From: Pilosibacter fragilis
GTDB lineage: Bacteria; Bacillota; Clostridia; Lachnospirales; Lachnospiraceae
Reading direction: 5' to 3'
DNA: 64,000 bases
Assembly: GCF_032490495.1 (NCBI RefSeq)
Contig: NZ_JAVYJB010000002.1
Location: 1 to 64,000, forward strand
Under the pieces are notes generated by a model, which worked only from the letters and a program-made list of their open reading frames with translations, was not told the DNA's origin and did not search any database. Made by a program: the position numbers and the translations under genes. Within the stretch, counting starts at the first letter, position 1; each line of letters starts with the position of its first letter. Positions 50,219 to 58,849 of this stretch are shown piece after piece.

Positions 50219-51292
50219 TTATCTTCCATACGGCGGCATGACACCGGACTGCGGTCCGCGATATCCATTCCCATACGCTTGTCCCGGCATATTGCCGGCC
50301 TGGTTTCCATTCTGATTCCCGTTATTTGGAGACCAGCGGTTTGCCTCATCCAGTTTTCTCAGCGTCGGATACCACATTGCCCTGGTCATCCGCATGTTTT
50401 CATCCAAACGGTCCAGAACATACAACCACTCCGCTTCTGTCAGATCCACATACTCCTTTTTAATATCCTCCGCATTTTTCATGTCGATCGGTTTCAGTCC
50501 GTTCGCCATCTGCTTTAACGGCGCAAGGCAGTTCATGATCTGTACGCGGTACGGCTGGTCCTTGTCCGGCAGGCAACTGATCTCGATTGAGTAACAGTTA
50601 TTCTTTCCGGTTCTTTTATCCACCGATTTCTGGTGCTTTACCGGTGTTTTATAAATAATATACTGGCCCGCCGGCACACTATCCATTTCAGGAACAGCAT
50701 CGGCATCCGGTTTCATGGAGGCGAGTACCCCCATACTCTGGCAGTTCAGGGCATCCTCGATCGCGTCAACATCGCTCTGATTCTGCGGATATTGTCCCAG
50801 GTGACTTTTCAGCCACTGTAGCTGCTTCTGCAACATTCCTATGGCCTGTCCCAGGTTCTGCGCAGATAGCAAAATGTCTCCCGGCGCTTTCCCTTTCAGG
50901 TGTTCTCCTCCCATTCTCAATGGAGTGAAGGCTGGCGAAACACTTTGTCCCGCGCTCTGCGACTGTGCCTGCTTCGGCATCTCAACTTTTTCAAACGATG
51001 CCCGAAACATCAGATCCTCTGCGCAGTCTGTCCGCTTTTTAATCATCGGCAGATCCTTGAGCGGAATATTGGCCACCAGGCTCTGTTTCAGTCCGGCAGG
51101 CTTGTTATTATCACCCTGGTCAAAATGGGAAATCCTGGCCAGATAAATTGATTTTGCAGAAAAAATATTCAGGAAGGGATCACCCTCTTCTTCCGTCATT
51201 CTGCTCAAACGGTCTGTGAATGACAGATGCACGTCTTTTCTTGCGATATCCGCCACCTGTCCAGCATATGTTTTGTTTTTCTTCTCTTCCAT
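50219..51292 (-). CDS. 357-residue soluble protein, function unknown
   Basis: No family recognised. The N-terminal half has a beta-rich domain (SIYLARISHFDQGDNNKPAGL, ANIPLKDLPMIKKR), then a Gln-rich linker, a helical section (LGQAIGMLQKQLQWLKSHLG) and a beta domain (PAGQYIIYKTPVKHQKSV, CYSIEISCLPDKDQPYRVQI). The C-terminus is a Asn/Gly/Pro-rich tail. No signal peptide. AAGGAG lies 9 bases before ATG. It is the last gene of an operon with recJ and the 51307 gene, suggesting a role in DNA processing, unproven. Confidence 0.6.
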   Translation of the reverse strand: MEEKKNKTYAGQVADIARKDVHLSFTDRLSRMTEEEGDPFLNIFSAKSIYLARISHFDQGDNNKPAGLKQSLVANIPLKDLPMIKKRTDCAEDLMFRASFEKVEMPKQAQSQSAGQSVSPAFTPLRMGGEHLKGKAPGDILLSAQNLGQAIGMLQKQLQWLKSHLGQYPQNQSDVDAIEDALNCQSMGVLASMKPDADAVPEMDSVPAGQYIIYKTPVKHQKSVDKRTGKNNCYSIEISCLPDKDQPYRVQIMNCLAPLKQMANGLKPIDMKNAEDIKKEYVDLTEAEWLYVLDRLDENMRMTRAMWYPTLRKLDEANRWSPNNGNQNGNQAGNMPGQAYGNGYRGPQSGVMPPYGR

Positions 51293-51306
51293 GTTTTTTA
51301 ATCTCC

Positions 51307-52038
51307 TTATTGTTCCTTGCTGATTTCGATATACTCCGCGAAGCGATCCGCAGGTGATCTTCTATACGGCATGCAAGCGGCTTCCTGCAGCATTTCAGTC
51401 TTGGAAACAGGTAGCCATGTGGTTCCGTTTCCTCTGACTCCGATCATCTTTTTGCTCTTCGTGTGTTGATTGATTATGAGTATTGTCATCATTCCGCTAT
51501 ATAAAATGACATTGACAAAAGACGTGATACAGCATCGTCTAAATTCTGCCCTTTGCCTGTGTGACATTTTTCCGAAAATAGAAAGTCCCCAGTCATCATA
51601 CGGGACATTGAACTGAAAACATATTTCCCGATTCCCGTAAAAATATCTCGAAAGCATCGCAAAAAGGTTTTCTGCTTCCTGGCGAGCACTGTTCATGATC
51701 TGCTCGATAGTTTTGCGTTCGCATTCCTTATGATAAAATACTTCACCCATCCAGAGGACCAGAGTCTCTTTCTTTTCGCAAAGACGCAACATGAGTCCTT
51801 CTGTTTTCTCCCCGTAATGTTCCGTGAAGCATTGATAAAACGCTGCAAGTTCTTTCTCATCTTCTGCTGTAAGGCCACGAAGTTCGCGCTTTCTTAAAAC
51901 TATTTCGCTTTCCTTTGCCAGAAACGCAAGGAGCCGCTCATCAGAATCATCTTTTTTAATGAACTTTTTGAAAGATTCCAAAATGGGTTCGTCTGGCAAC
52001 GGCACTGGGTTGGCATAGATATTTTCTTCTGTTTGCAT
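51307..52038 (-). CDS. 243-residue helical protein, function unknown
   Basis: Unrecognised, mostly helical. It starts MQTEENIYANPVPLPDEP and has one hydrophobic stretch near residue 175 (SFVNVILYSGMMTILIIN) that could be a membrane segment or buried core. ATG 52038 follows AAAGGAG by 6 bases and lies 18 bp upstream of, that is directly after, the recJ stop in the same operon. It precedes the 50219 gene by 14 bp, so the three are co-transcribed. Confidence 0.6.
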   Translation of the reverse strand: MQTEENIYANPVPLPDEPILESFKKFIKKDDSDERLLAFLAKESEIVLRKRELRGLTAEDEKELAAFYQCFTEHYGEKTEGLMLRLCEKKETLVLWMGEVFYHKECERKTIEQIMNSARQEAENLFAMLSRYFYGNREICFQFNVPYDDWGLSIFGKMSHRQRAEFRRCCITSFVNVILYSGMMTILIINQHTKSKKMIGVRGNGTTWLPVSKTEMLQEAACMPYRRSPADRFAEYIEISKEQ

Positions 52039-52055
52039 AAATATCTCCTTTCTGA

Positions 52056-53756
52056 TCACTGCCTGGACTGCGCGCTTTCTGATAATGCGGCAAGCAGACC
52101 GCTGCGGCATCCCGTCTGTTCCACCGGTTTGATCATGGAATAGACAAACTGGGCCTTTTCATAACCAAGATAACGGTTTACAGACAGTGTTCCGTATAGC
52201 GAAACGTGTCTTGGGCAGTCAAGGTCGCGGTACTCCTGTCCGCCGTGGAAGGAAACCGCGTCAAAATCCTCTCCGAACAGCTTGACCCCTTCCTCTCCGG
52301 ATATGAATTTGTAATATTCCGATCCGTTTGGCGTCAGTGTCAAATCTTTCATGAAAAAGGTCGGCACCGGGTTTCCAATACCGTATGGTGCATACTGCTC
52401 CACTTCGTATGCAAAATTCTTTGCATCTTTTGGAACTACCTCAAGATCGTACAGGGTTTCATCGCTTTTTACCGGCCTTTTTCCATCCAGCCAGCGTTTT
52501 GCCGCTGTTCGGAACGCACCCAGATTTTCTTCTTTGAGCGCAACGCCGGCAGCCATGGCATGACCGCCGTACCTTGTCAGAAATTCCTGCGTGTGATTCA
52601 ACAGGTCTTCCAAATCCGTGTATCCGTCTGAACGACAGGAACCTTTTAACTGCCCGGTTTCTTCATTGTCTCCCAACAGAATACATGGTGTCTGAAAAGT
52701 TTCCGACATTCTTCCGGCAATGATACCGATGATACCCTCCGGGATTCCGGACATATGTACGACCAGCGGATAATCCATAGTCATGTCATGTTCACGGATA
52801 TACTCCTCCGTCAACGGAGTCCACTTGGCACATTCGTCTTTACGGATCTGGTTGATGTCTACCAGCTGTTTTGCCATCTCCTGCGCCTTTCCGTAGCTGC
52901 CCTCATAGATCATCAAAACGAGCGCCTTCATAGCACCGTTATCCTGCATACGCCCCGGAGCATTTAAAACCGGAGCGAGTTTATACCCGATTTTGATCTC
53001 GTCAATCTGATTTTCCAATCCGAGTTCCGTCAGCAACGCATAGAGTCCGATCGTGGAACCTTGCTGTGTGATCATGTCCTTCATTCCCTGTTTGACGATC
53101 CGTCTGTTTTCATGCGTTAACGGAACAGAATCTGCTACGGTCGCCACAGCGGCCAATGACTGAATCTTTCTGATTGCAGGGTCATTCCCCAGTAGTACCT
53201 GACACAGCTTGAATACCAAACCAGCTCCGCAATACCCATTAAAATCGGCACTGCCCGGGATGGCATTGGGGTCAATGATGCAATCTGCCGCCGGATACAC
53301 CGGTTTTTTGGTATCTGGATCTTTTGACGCCAGGTGGTGATCAATAATGATGACGGTCATATTCTTTTCTTTGGCCAGTGCCACTGCATCAATCGAGCTG
53401 ATGCCGTTATCCACAGTAATCAGGATCTGCCCGTCCCGGCAGTCCATTACAGTTTCTCTTTGCAGTCCGTACCCCTCCGTAAAACGTCTTGGCAGGCGGA
53501 CCATTTTCTTTGCATGTAATCGGCCCAGTCCCATCACCATGCCGGCGGATGCCATGATACCATCCACATCAAAATCTCCCATGATGTAAAAGATTTTGCC
53601 TGCTCTGATTCCGTCGCGGATGATCTGCGCCGCTGTTTCAAGACCGTCAATGCGGTATGTGTGTGTGTCGTGAAGCAGAGCTTCTTTTGTCATTCCTGTA
53701 TTGCTGCATACAACATCAGCGATGCTGTGCAGCTCTGCATTTTTCTGTCTCAACAT
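52056..53756 (-). CDS. recJ: RecJ-type single-strand DNA exonuclease
   Basis: A 566-residue DHH-family 5'-3' exonuclease. Motifs are GDFDVDGIMASA (residues near 57-68), VDNGISSIDA, IIIDHHLA (the DHH box) and, in the DHHA1 half, GRMSETFQTPCILLG and RYGGHAMAAGVAL. The C-terminal OB domain follows (SLYGTLSVNRYLGYEKAQ). It is used in gap and end processing with RecG- and UvrD-type helicases, which the element also carries. ATG 53756 follows AAAGGA. A CCATAATT promoter lies 48 bp upstream, divergent from another class A promoter for the Rpn pseudogene. Confidence 0.92.
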   Translation of the reverse strand: MLRQKNAELHSIADVVCSNTGMTKEALLHDTHTYRIDGLETAAQIIRDGIRAGKIFYIMGDFDVDGIMASAGMVMGLGRLHAKKMVRLPRRFTEGYGLQRETVMDCRDGQILITVDNGISSIDAVALAKEKNMTVIIIDHHLASKDPDTKKPVYPAADCIIDPNAIPGSADFNGYCGAGLVFKLCQVLLGNDPAIRKIQSLAAVATVADSVPLTHENRRIVKQGMKDMITQQGSTIGLYALLTELGLENQIDEIKIGYKLAPVLNAPGRMQDNGAMKALVLMIYEGSYGKAQEMAKQLVDINQIRKDECAKWTPLTEEYIREHDMTMDYPLVVHMSGIPEGIIGIIAGRMSETFQTPCILLGDNEETGQLKGSCRSDGYTDLEDLLNHTQEFLTRYGGHAMAAGVALKEENLGAFRTAAKRWLDGKRPVKSDETLYDLEVVPKDAKNFAYEVEQYAPYGIGNPVPTFFMKDLTLTPNGSEYYKFISGEEGVKLFGEDFDAVSFHGGQEYRDLDCPRHVSLYGTLSVNRYLGYEKAQFVYSMIKPVEQTGCRSGLLAALSESAQSRQ

Positions 53757-53803
53757 AGTTTTCCTTTCTGCATTCTCATAAATGCCTGATATATTTTCGG
53801 AAA

Positions 53804-53811
53804 AATTATGG
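53804..53811 (-). promoter_or_regulatory. class A promoter CCATAATT for recJ
   Basis: Exact octamer preceded by GATTCCATT, 48 bp upstream of ATG 53756. Confidence 0.75.
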
Positions 53812-53850
53812 AATGGAATCAGTTCCGATTAGTCCACTGCACATTCGGCT

Positions 53851-53858
53851 CCATAATT
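53851..53858 (+). promoter_or_regulatory. class A promoter CCATAATT, rightward
   Basis: Exact octamer preceded by TTCGGCT, 40 bp from the divergent copy at 53804. The leader to 53979 is about 115 bases and folds into nested stems (GGCAC/GTGCC and CCTC/GAGG, 53910-53945). Confidence 0.65.
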
Positions 53859-53978
53859 CTTTTGTAAACACAGAGGAATCCGAGTAATCAGAGAATCTGG
53901 TTTATGTGAGGCACAAAGCCTCTGCGACAATAGCGGAGGTGCCACATGCATCTCCGTCAGAAAGGAGGTGCAAAAAAC

Positions 53979-54946
53979 ATGAGGAGAAAGGTAAAAAAGA
54001 GCCAGCCTGATAAGGTCGAAAAACTTCTGGAAGATCACGCGGATGTTTTTGCGGATATCATTAATGCGTTTGTTTACCGCGGAGAAAACGTGGTCAAGCC
54101 GGAAGATCTGAAGGACGGGTCAACTGCAAGTATGTATAAAGCTGCAGAAGGGAATTTCCGTCAGAAAGAGCGCGATGTCGTCAAAATTGATGAGCGTCGT
54201 GGCATAATTTATGCCTTGTATGGTGTGGAAAACCAGACTGCAGTGAATTGCCGGTCAGAAGCATGGGTTATGACTATGCAACCTATGAAAAGGCGGTACG
54301 CGACCTAAAGGCAGAGAATGACGCAAATGGTATCAAGGTACCGTTTGCGGAAGAAATCCGAGCGGACCAGAAATTGTATCCGGTTGTCACTGTGGTGTTA
54401 TATTTCGGCACCAAACGTTGGGATGGTCCACAGACATTGCATGAGATGCTGAACCTTCCAAAAGAACTGGAACCGCTTGTGTCAGATTACAAAATCAATC
54501 TGATAGAGGTTGCTTTTCTCGATGAGAAGGAACGCGCCAGACTCAAAAGCGATTTCAGGATTGTTGCGGAATATTTCTGCGCGCTTGCTGTTGGCAAAGA
54601 AAAGGAAGTGATGTATAATTATCGTAAGCAATGGAAACACGTCGAAGAACTGATGGAATTTTTCAAAACATTTACGAATGACCATCGTTTTGAAAAATAC
54701 AAACAATTCATGGTTGAGGCGTCCAAGAAAGGAGAGGTTATGATGTGTACTTTATTGGATGAATTTGAAAAAAATGGAATCAAAAAGGGCATGGCAGAGG
54801 GTACTGCACATGGCAGATACCAGTCATTAAAAATGCTGATGAAAAATCAGAATATTTCTGAAACATCAGCAATGGAGGCGCTTGGTTTTTCCGAAGAGGA
54901 AAAAACAGGCTATAAAACATGGTGTGAAGCCAATAACAACCAGTAA
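53979..54946 (+). pseudogene. Rpn/PDDEXK transposase-like nuclease, frameshifted
   Basis: The first frame (53979-54308) starts MRRKVKKSQPDKVEKLLEDHADVFADIIN and runs to YGVENQTAVN, where it loses homology. The second (54248-54946) resumes MPVRSMGYDYATYEKAV, exactly the continuation expected of this family, and runs through VVTVVLYFGTKRWDGP to a helical C-terminus GMAEGTAHGRYQSLKMLMKN. The break is at about 54247, between GTGAAT and TGCCGG; about seven bases (encoding most of YDM) appear lost. The family is the Rpn/PF12784 type of recombination-promoting nuclease. AAAGGAGG precedes the ATG. A low-level product by frameshifting cannot be excluded. Confidence 0.8.
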
Positions 54947-54953
54947 CACTGAT

Positions 54954-54987
54954 AGGAGGGGATTCGTTTTGAGTCCTCTTCTTTTTT
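54954..54987 (+). terminator. terminator after the Rpn pseudogene
   Basis: Imperfect stem AGGAGGGGA / GTCCTCTT with a 10-base loop, then CTTTTTTG. Confidence 0.6.
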
Positions 54988-55002
54988 GTCTAAAATCCGC
55001 TT

Positions 55003-55010
55003 CCATAATT
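55003..55010 (+). promoter_or_regulatory. class A promoter CCATAATT for the zincin-like gene
   Basis: Exact octamer preceded by AAATCCGCTT (the sortase copy has ATCCGCTT), 61 bp upstream of ATG 55071. Confidence 0.75.
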
Positions 55011-55070
55011 TCTTTGCAACGAATACAGGCATCCGAGTTTACATACCGGATCAAGAATATGGAGGAACAT

Positions 55071-55823
55071 ATGTATACAACTGAAAAAATGTGGAAAAAA
55101 TTTATCAGAACACGGTATTACAGAAAATGGAGAAAAAAGTGGTGCTTCCCGCTGCAAACGGAACCGGAAAACATGACTCCGGAAGAATTTGCTATGGCTG
55201 ACGCCTATATGCATGGGCCTGAGGTTGCCAGTGTGCTGCCGGATGGATATGATCTTCGCATTGACCCAGCAGACGCGGCAAAACCAAATGGCGGTCGGAA
55301 TGGCAAACATATTACTCTCTCCGGCCTTTACTGGATTGCTGCCGCAGGAAAACTGTTTCCAGATAAATCCCTGCGCTATAACCGTCTTCATATCCTGTTT
55401 ACGCTCCTGCATGAGAAGCATCATTTGGATATCGGCAAGTGGGATTACTGTCACAAATGGTATTGGCCGAACGCATGGTTTGTACGGCATTGTGAAGAAT
55501 GCTACTGTGACATGATGGCGACAAAAGATCTGATGTTACTTGGTGTAACGCGAGAAGAAATTGGTGACATGATGGCGGATCGTGAAACTTTTGAGAAAAA
55601 CGCTATGCATGACGGGACCACGCATCCATCCAGATCGTTCCGCAGCAAGATTGTTGCTGGTCAGCGTTGGAATAAAGAAGCAATTCAACAGGTTGCGGAT
55701 CACTACATGCAGTCTGCGGATATTGCAAAATGGTGTAAGAACGTGACATCGGAAACAGTCGATGCCATATCTCAGTATTACGCTGATGCGTTGGATGCAT
55801 TTTTTGATGAATCCGGTTTATAA
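55071..55823 (+). CDS. zincin-like protein with HExxH motif
   Basis: A 250-residue soluble protein. LLHEKHHLDIG at about residues 107-117 gives HExxH, and HCEECYCDMMATKDLMLLG about 30 residues later supplies a possible third ligand, in the manner of ImmA/IrrE-type metalloproteases, which often have ExEAxxFAxxLL there. ImmA/IrrE proteins cut XRE repressors, and the window has an XRE gene at 5472, but no link is shown. ATG 55071 follows GGAGG by 5 bases. It has its own class A promoter and terminator. It could also be a non-proteolytic zinc protein. Confidence 0.6.
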   Translation: MYTTEKMWKKFIRTRYYRKWRKKWCFPLQTEPENMTPEEFAMADAYMHGPEVASVLPDGYDLRIDPADAAKPNGGRNGKHITLSGLYWIAAAGKLFPDKSLRYNRLHILFTLLHEKHHLDIGKWDYCHKWYWPNAWFVRHCEECYCDMMATKDLMLLGVTREEIGDMMADRETFEKNAMHDGTTHPSRSFRSKIVAGQRWNKEAIQQVADHYMQSADIAKWCKNVTSETVDAISQYYADALDAFFDESGL

Positions 55824-55849
55824 GGAGCCTTTGATGGCTCCTTATTTTT
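55822..55849 (+). terminator. intrinsic terminator of the zincin-like gene
   Basis: Stem AAGGAGCC / GGCTCCTT, loop TTTGAT, then ATTTTTG; the stop codon TAA begins the 5' arm. Confidence 0.88.
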
Positions 55850-55853
55850 GCGC

Positions 55854-55880
55854 AAAAAAAAGAGACCGCTAAGCGATCTC
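55854..55880 (-). terminator. intrinsic terminator of the 55908 gene
   Basis: Minus-strand stem GAGATCGC / GCGGTCTC with loop TTA, followed by eight T. It is back to back with the rightward terminator at 55822. Confidence 0.88.
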
Positions 55881-55907
55881 CCTTTCCTGCTGTCACACAT
55901 TGATTGA

Positions 55908-56945
55908 TTATTCCACGGTGATAATGTAGCCTCTGTCTTTCGTGGACTTGCTTACGAGTGTCTTGAACTCATAATTGTCATTGCTAAAAGTCAGAGTATA
56001 CCGATACTCGCCTTTGGTGATATCGATCAGATGATTATATCCCTTCAGCTTTGCAATCTCCGGGCTGGTAACATGGAAATTCTTGTTCAGAACAAGCAGC
56101 TCCTTATCGTTACAGATTACCCAGTCTTTTTCCGCGTGGCTCCAGGAAATCTGAAGCTCGCCATCCATCTGGAACTCCTCATCAGATCTAACGGCGTACC
56201 ACTTGCGCACATCGCGCTTTTCAACGAGATCATCGGCATCTCTGATTTCGTCCGACGGTACAAAGACTTCGTATCCGTCCGGGCATGCAATCACTTTAAT
56301 GTTCTCTACGCATACCGGCTCGTCGAAGTGTCTGCTGTCAAATACTTTGCCATCCTTGATGGTCAGCAGGCCGGCCTCCTGGAATTCTCTGACTGTGGTC
56401 TTGCCGCCATCAGTTTCTGTTTCTTTCTCAAGGACTTCAGAATATGCCAGGAATGCTTTGTCCGCAACATTGCCTACGTACTTCGGTACTGGAAAGTCCT
56501 TGCACAGCTCTACAAAACGGTCTCTGGATAACTGGTAGGACATTACATCCACATGTCCATTCTCAGTCTTATTGCAGGCTAAAATCAGGTGATCCGGCTG
56601 TGTTGCCAGGATACTGTCTACCACGATTGTACCCTGCTCACAGATCGGCGTTCCGTTTTTCACGATCTTGCCATTGGATACACCGTATCCTTCCGGTACC
56701 GGGTAGGGCTCTGGATCGCTGACCAAGCGAAATGCCAAAGCGTTTTTTTCAGTAATGAACACACAGTCCTCACCGAGTTCCTCGTCACAGCCAAACGGAG
56801 TGCCCGGATTGTCCGGATTGTCGCATAACTTATATGCGGTACCAACCTGGTTGCCATCCTGAACGGACACGTTGGTTACCTTATAATACTTGCCATCTAC
56901 CTTGTTTGCGACAATGATTCCAGTTCTCATTCTGTTGATTCTCAT
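55908..56945 (-). CDS. paralogue 1 of an uncharacterised 345-residue family
   Basis: A soluble beta-rich protein starting MRINRMRTGIIVANKVDGKYYKVTNV. It is paralogous along its whole length with 57795-58835; the C-terminal 35 residues differ at only a few positions (FSNDNYEFKTLVSKSTKDRG in both). Repeated segments FVPSDEIRDADDLVEKRDVRKWY and WSHAEKDWVICNDKELLVL suggest a multi-barrel fold. No catalytic motif is recognised. ATG 56945 follows AAAGGAG. The class A promoter is 116 bp upstream, inside a gene remnant. This copy is more GC-rich than its partner. Confidence 0.65.
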   Translation of the reverse strand: MRINRMRTGIIVANKVDGKYYKVTNVSVQDGNQVGTAYKLCDNPDNPGTPFGCDEELGEDCVFITEKNALAFRLVSDPEPYPVPEGYGVSNGKIVKNGTPICEQGTIVVDSILATQPDHLILACNKTENGHVDVMSYQLSRDRFVELCKDFPVPKYVGNVADKAFLAYSEVLEKETETDGGKTTVREFQEAGLLTIKDGKVFDSRHFDEPVCVENIKVIACPDGYEVFVPSDEIRDADDLVEKRDVRKWYAVRSDEEFQMDGELQISWSHAEKDWVICNDKELLVLNKNFHVTSPEIAKLKGYNHLIDITKGEYRYTLTFSNDNYEFKTLVSKSTKDRGYIITVE

Positions 56946-57051
56946 ATTGTTTTCTCCTTTTTTGATGTATTTGGCACATCGGCGCATGATTTACGCAAAG
57001 GAAAGCATTTTTTTGTGTGACAGCTTGCTTTTCTCAGTGCCTTAATAATTG

Positions 57052-57177
57052 TTACGTTGTAATTATGGTGCCGGATGCATTCGCAAAACGATGGAGCGCG
57101 TCGGGTGCTAACCCAGCTCCAAAATACCGGGTGCCGTCAAGAAATGCAAACCCATCAATATAAGGTGCGATTTGGTT
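57052..57177 (-). pseudogene. possible gene remnant
   Basis: An open frame of 41 codons without a start codon, reading NQIAPYIDGFAFLDGTRYFG then AGLAPDALHRFANAS, with the composition of a real protein. An AAGGAG lies upstream at about 57215, but a TAG stop at 57178-57180 blocks the frame. The end overlaps the class A octamer at 57061. The PYIDGFAFL word resembles SYIDGFTFLGG of the nearby NrdG, perhaps by chance. Confidence 0.35.
57061..57068 (-). promoter_or_regulatory. class A promoter CCATAATT for the 55908 gene
   Basis: Exact octamer preceded by ATCCGGCA, with the longest leader among minus-strand copies (116 bp to ATG 56945). Confidence 0.65.
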
Positions 57178-57231
57178 CTACTAGATTTACCCTAAATGCT
57201 CGAACAGTTTACAGCTCTCCTTATTTTGCAT

Positions 57232-57261
57232 AAAAAAGAGACCATTATGAGGTCTCTTTTT
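57232..57261 (-). terminator. intrinsic terminator of the nrd operon
   Basis: Stem AAAAGAGACC / GGTCTCTTTT with loop TCATAAT; T runs on both strands, the minus strand being the operon's. Confidence 0.88.
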
Positions 57262-57370
57262 CTGTCGTCACGCATGATTTATCACTTTATATTCGTTTCT
57301 TTTAAATCACACACATATAACTTAATTCCAACAGGCTTTTTATATATGTTCCTCCATTCTTCTGACGAAA

Positions 57371-57760
57371 TCATCGTTTCATTGTATTTAAAATTATTTC
57401 TGAAAAATATTTTCTCTGTTCTTCTAAAGAACCATACTGTTTCCAATCAAAATAACCCGCATTTTTATCTGTTAAAATTTCTTGATTTGCAACTACTTTT
57501 AATCTATGTTCTATTTCTTTAATAGTCGGAAATAATTCTGTGTCATCATTGGTATAAAACAAATACATGTAACCTCTTGATTTTTTTACACCACTTGTAT
57601 TACCAATAATAATTGCTCTAAATCCAGCATCATTTTCAACTGTAATTTCTGACTCTCCAAGGTCATTATTCCATATGACATTGAAAAGTTTATATGCTTC
57701 ATTTTGCTTTAATTCCTTATATGCACTCTTTATCTTTCTTGCTAATTCTAAATAGGTCAT
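57371..57760 (-). CDS. 129-residue AT-rich hypothetical protein
   Basis: Starts MTYLELARKIKSAYKELKQNEAYKLF, with helical N-terminus and a beta part (ITVENDAGFRAIIIGNTSGV, RGYMYLFYTNDDTELF), a pattern seen in small immunity-like or SMI1/CdiI-like proteins, but the match is loose. The DNA is visibly more AT-rich than its neighbours, with A/T in most third positions, which suggests recent acquisition. GGAGGA lies 5 bases before ATG 57760. It is the last gene of the nrdD operon, between the 57795 paralogue and the terminator. Confidence 0.6.
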   Translation of the reverse strand: MTYLELARKIKSAYKELKQNEAYKLFNVIWNNDLGESEITVENDAGFRAIIIGNTSGVKKSRGYMYLFYTNDDTELFPTIKEIEHRLKVVANQEILTDKNAGYFDWKQYGSLEEQRKYFSEIILNTMKR

Positions 57761-57794
57761 ATCTTTCCTCCATTCTTCCAATGAAACTCTTGTT

Positions 57795-58835
57795 TCATTC
57801 CACGGTTACAATATAGCCACGATCTTTTGTTGATTTACTTACAAGTGTTTTGAACTCGTAATTGTCATTGCTAAAAGTCAGTGTATACTGATGTTCACCT
57901 TTGATAATGTCAATCAGGTAATCATATCCCTGTAACTTTGCAATCTCCGGGCTGGTCACATGAAACTGTTTTGCTAATACAAGTAATTCCATATCATTTT
58001 TGATCACCCAGTCATGTGCAATATAACTCCAGGAAGCACAAATATCTCCGTTCATCCGAAAACTTGCTCCTTTTCCCCAGAGAATAAACCACATACGCAT
58101 ATTACGTTTTTCAACAATGCTCTCGCAATCCGTATCGTCTATATCCTCATCAGACGGAACAAAAATTGCATACTCATTATTGCTGTATTCGACATTCTCT
58201 GTATTTACGATTTTGATAGCATCCATAGTGATCGGGCATCCAAATGGGGTCTTTTTAATCACCTTTCCGGCTCTAATAGTAAATATACCAGCTTCGGTGA
58301 AATATCTGACAATCTTTTTTTCACTATTCTTTTCTTCCTCGGCTTCAGAAATGCACTGATAAGCCATGATCATATCTCCATTTGCAGCCTCGATGCATTT
58401 GAATGTCGCACTCTTTACCAATGTTGCAAACTTTACAAAACGGTCCATGGAAACTTGGTATGACATGATGTCCACGAAATCATTTGTTGTACTATTGCAA
58501 ACCAGAAACAGATAATCCGGCTGTGTCGCAAGAATATTTTTTACAATAACAGATCCCTGTTCGCATACCGGTTTGCCATCTTTCATCAGTTTGCCGCCAG
58601 TAACATTATATCCTTCTGGTACCGGATACGGTTCCGGGTCATCTACTAAACAAAATGCCAGTACATTTTTGTCAGTAATGGATATACGTTCTTCACCAAA
58701 TGCATCCTCATCAAGCAACTCAATAGCAGCCCCGATTTTCATATTATCTTTTATGGACACATTGGTTATCTTATAGTATTTTCCATTGATTTTACTCATT
58801 ACTACGACGCCGATTCTTATATTATTACTTTTCAT
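57795..58835 (-). CDS. paralogue 2 of the uncharacterised 345-residue family
   Basis: A 346-residue protein starting MKSNNIRIGVVVMSKINGKYYKITNV, aligning end to end with the 55908 protein. The C-terminus is nearly identical while the centre has diverged and carries A/T-rich codons. AAAGGAG precedes ATG by 6 bases, and the gene begins 14 bp after the nrdG stop, so it is expressed with the anaerobic reductase. That position suggests a link to nucleotide supply or to growth state, but the family's job is unknown. Confidence 0.65.
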   Translation of the reverse strand: MKSNNIRIGVVVMSKINGKYYKITNVSIKDNMKIGAAIELLDEDAFGEERISITDKNVLAFCLVDDPEPYPVPEGYNVTGGKLMKDGKPVCEQGSVIVKNILATQPDYLFLVCNSTTNDFVDIMSYQVSMDRFVKFATLVKSATFKCIEAANGDMIMAYQCISEAEEEKNSEKKIVRYFTEAGIFTIRAGKVIKKTPFGCPITMDAIKIVNTENVEYSNNEYAIFVPSDEDIDDTDCESIVEKRNMRMWFILWGKGASFRMNGDICASWSYIAHDWVIKNDMELLVLAKQFHVTSPEIAKLQGYDYLIDIIKGEHQYTLTFSNDNYEFKTLVSKSTKDRGYIVTVE

Positions 58836-58849
58836 ATTTTCTCTCCTTT

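Noticed and set aside
50026..50241. Open frame containing VYPTYVGMIR
   Set aside because: This peptide is the usual spurious translation of I-E-type repeats; the frame crosses both repeats and the terminator.
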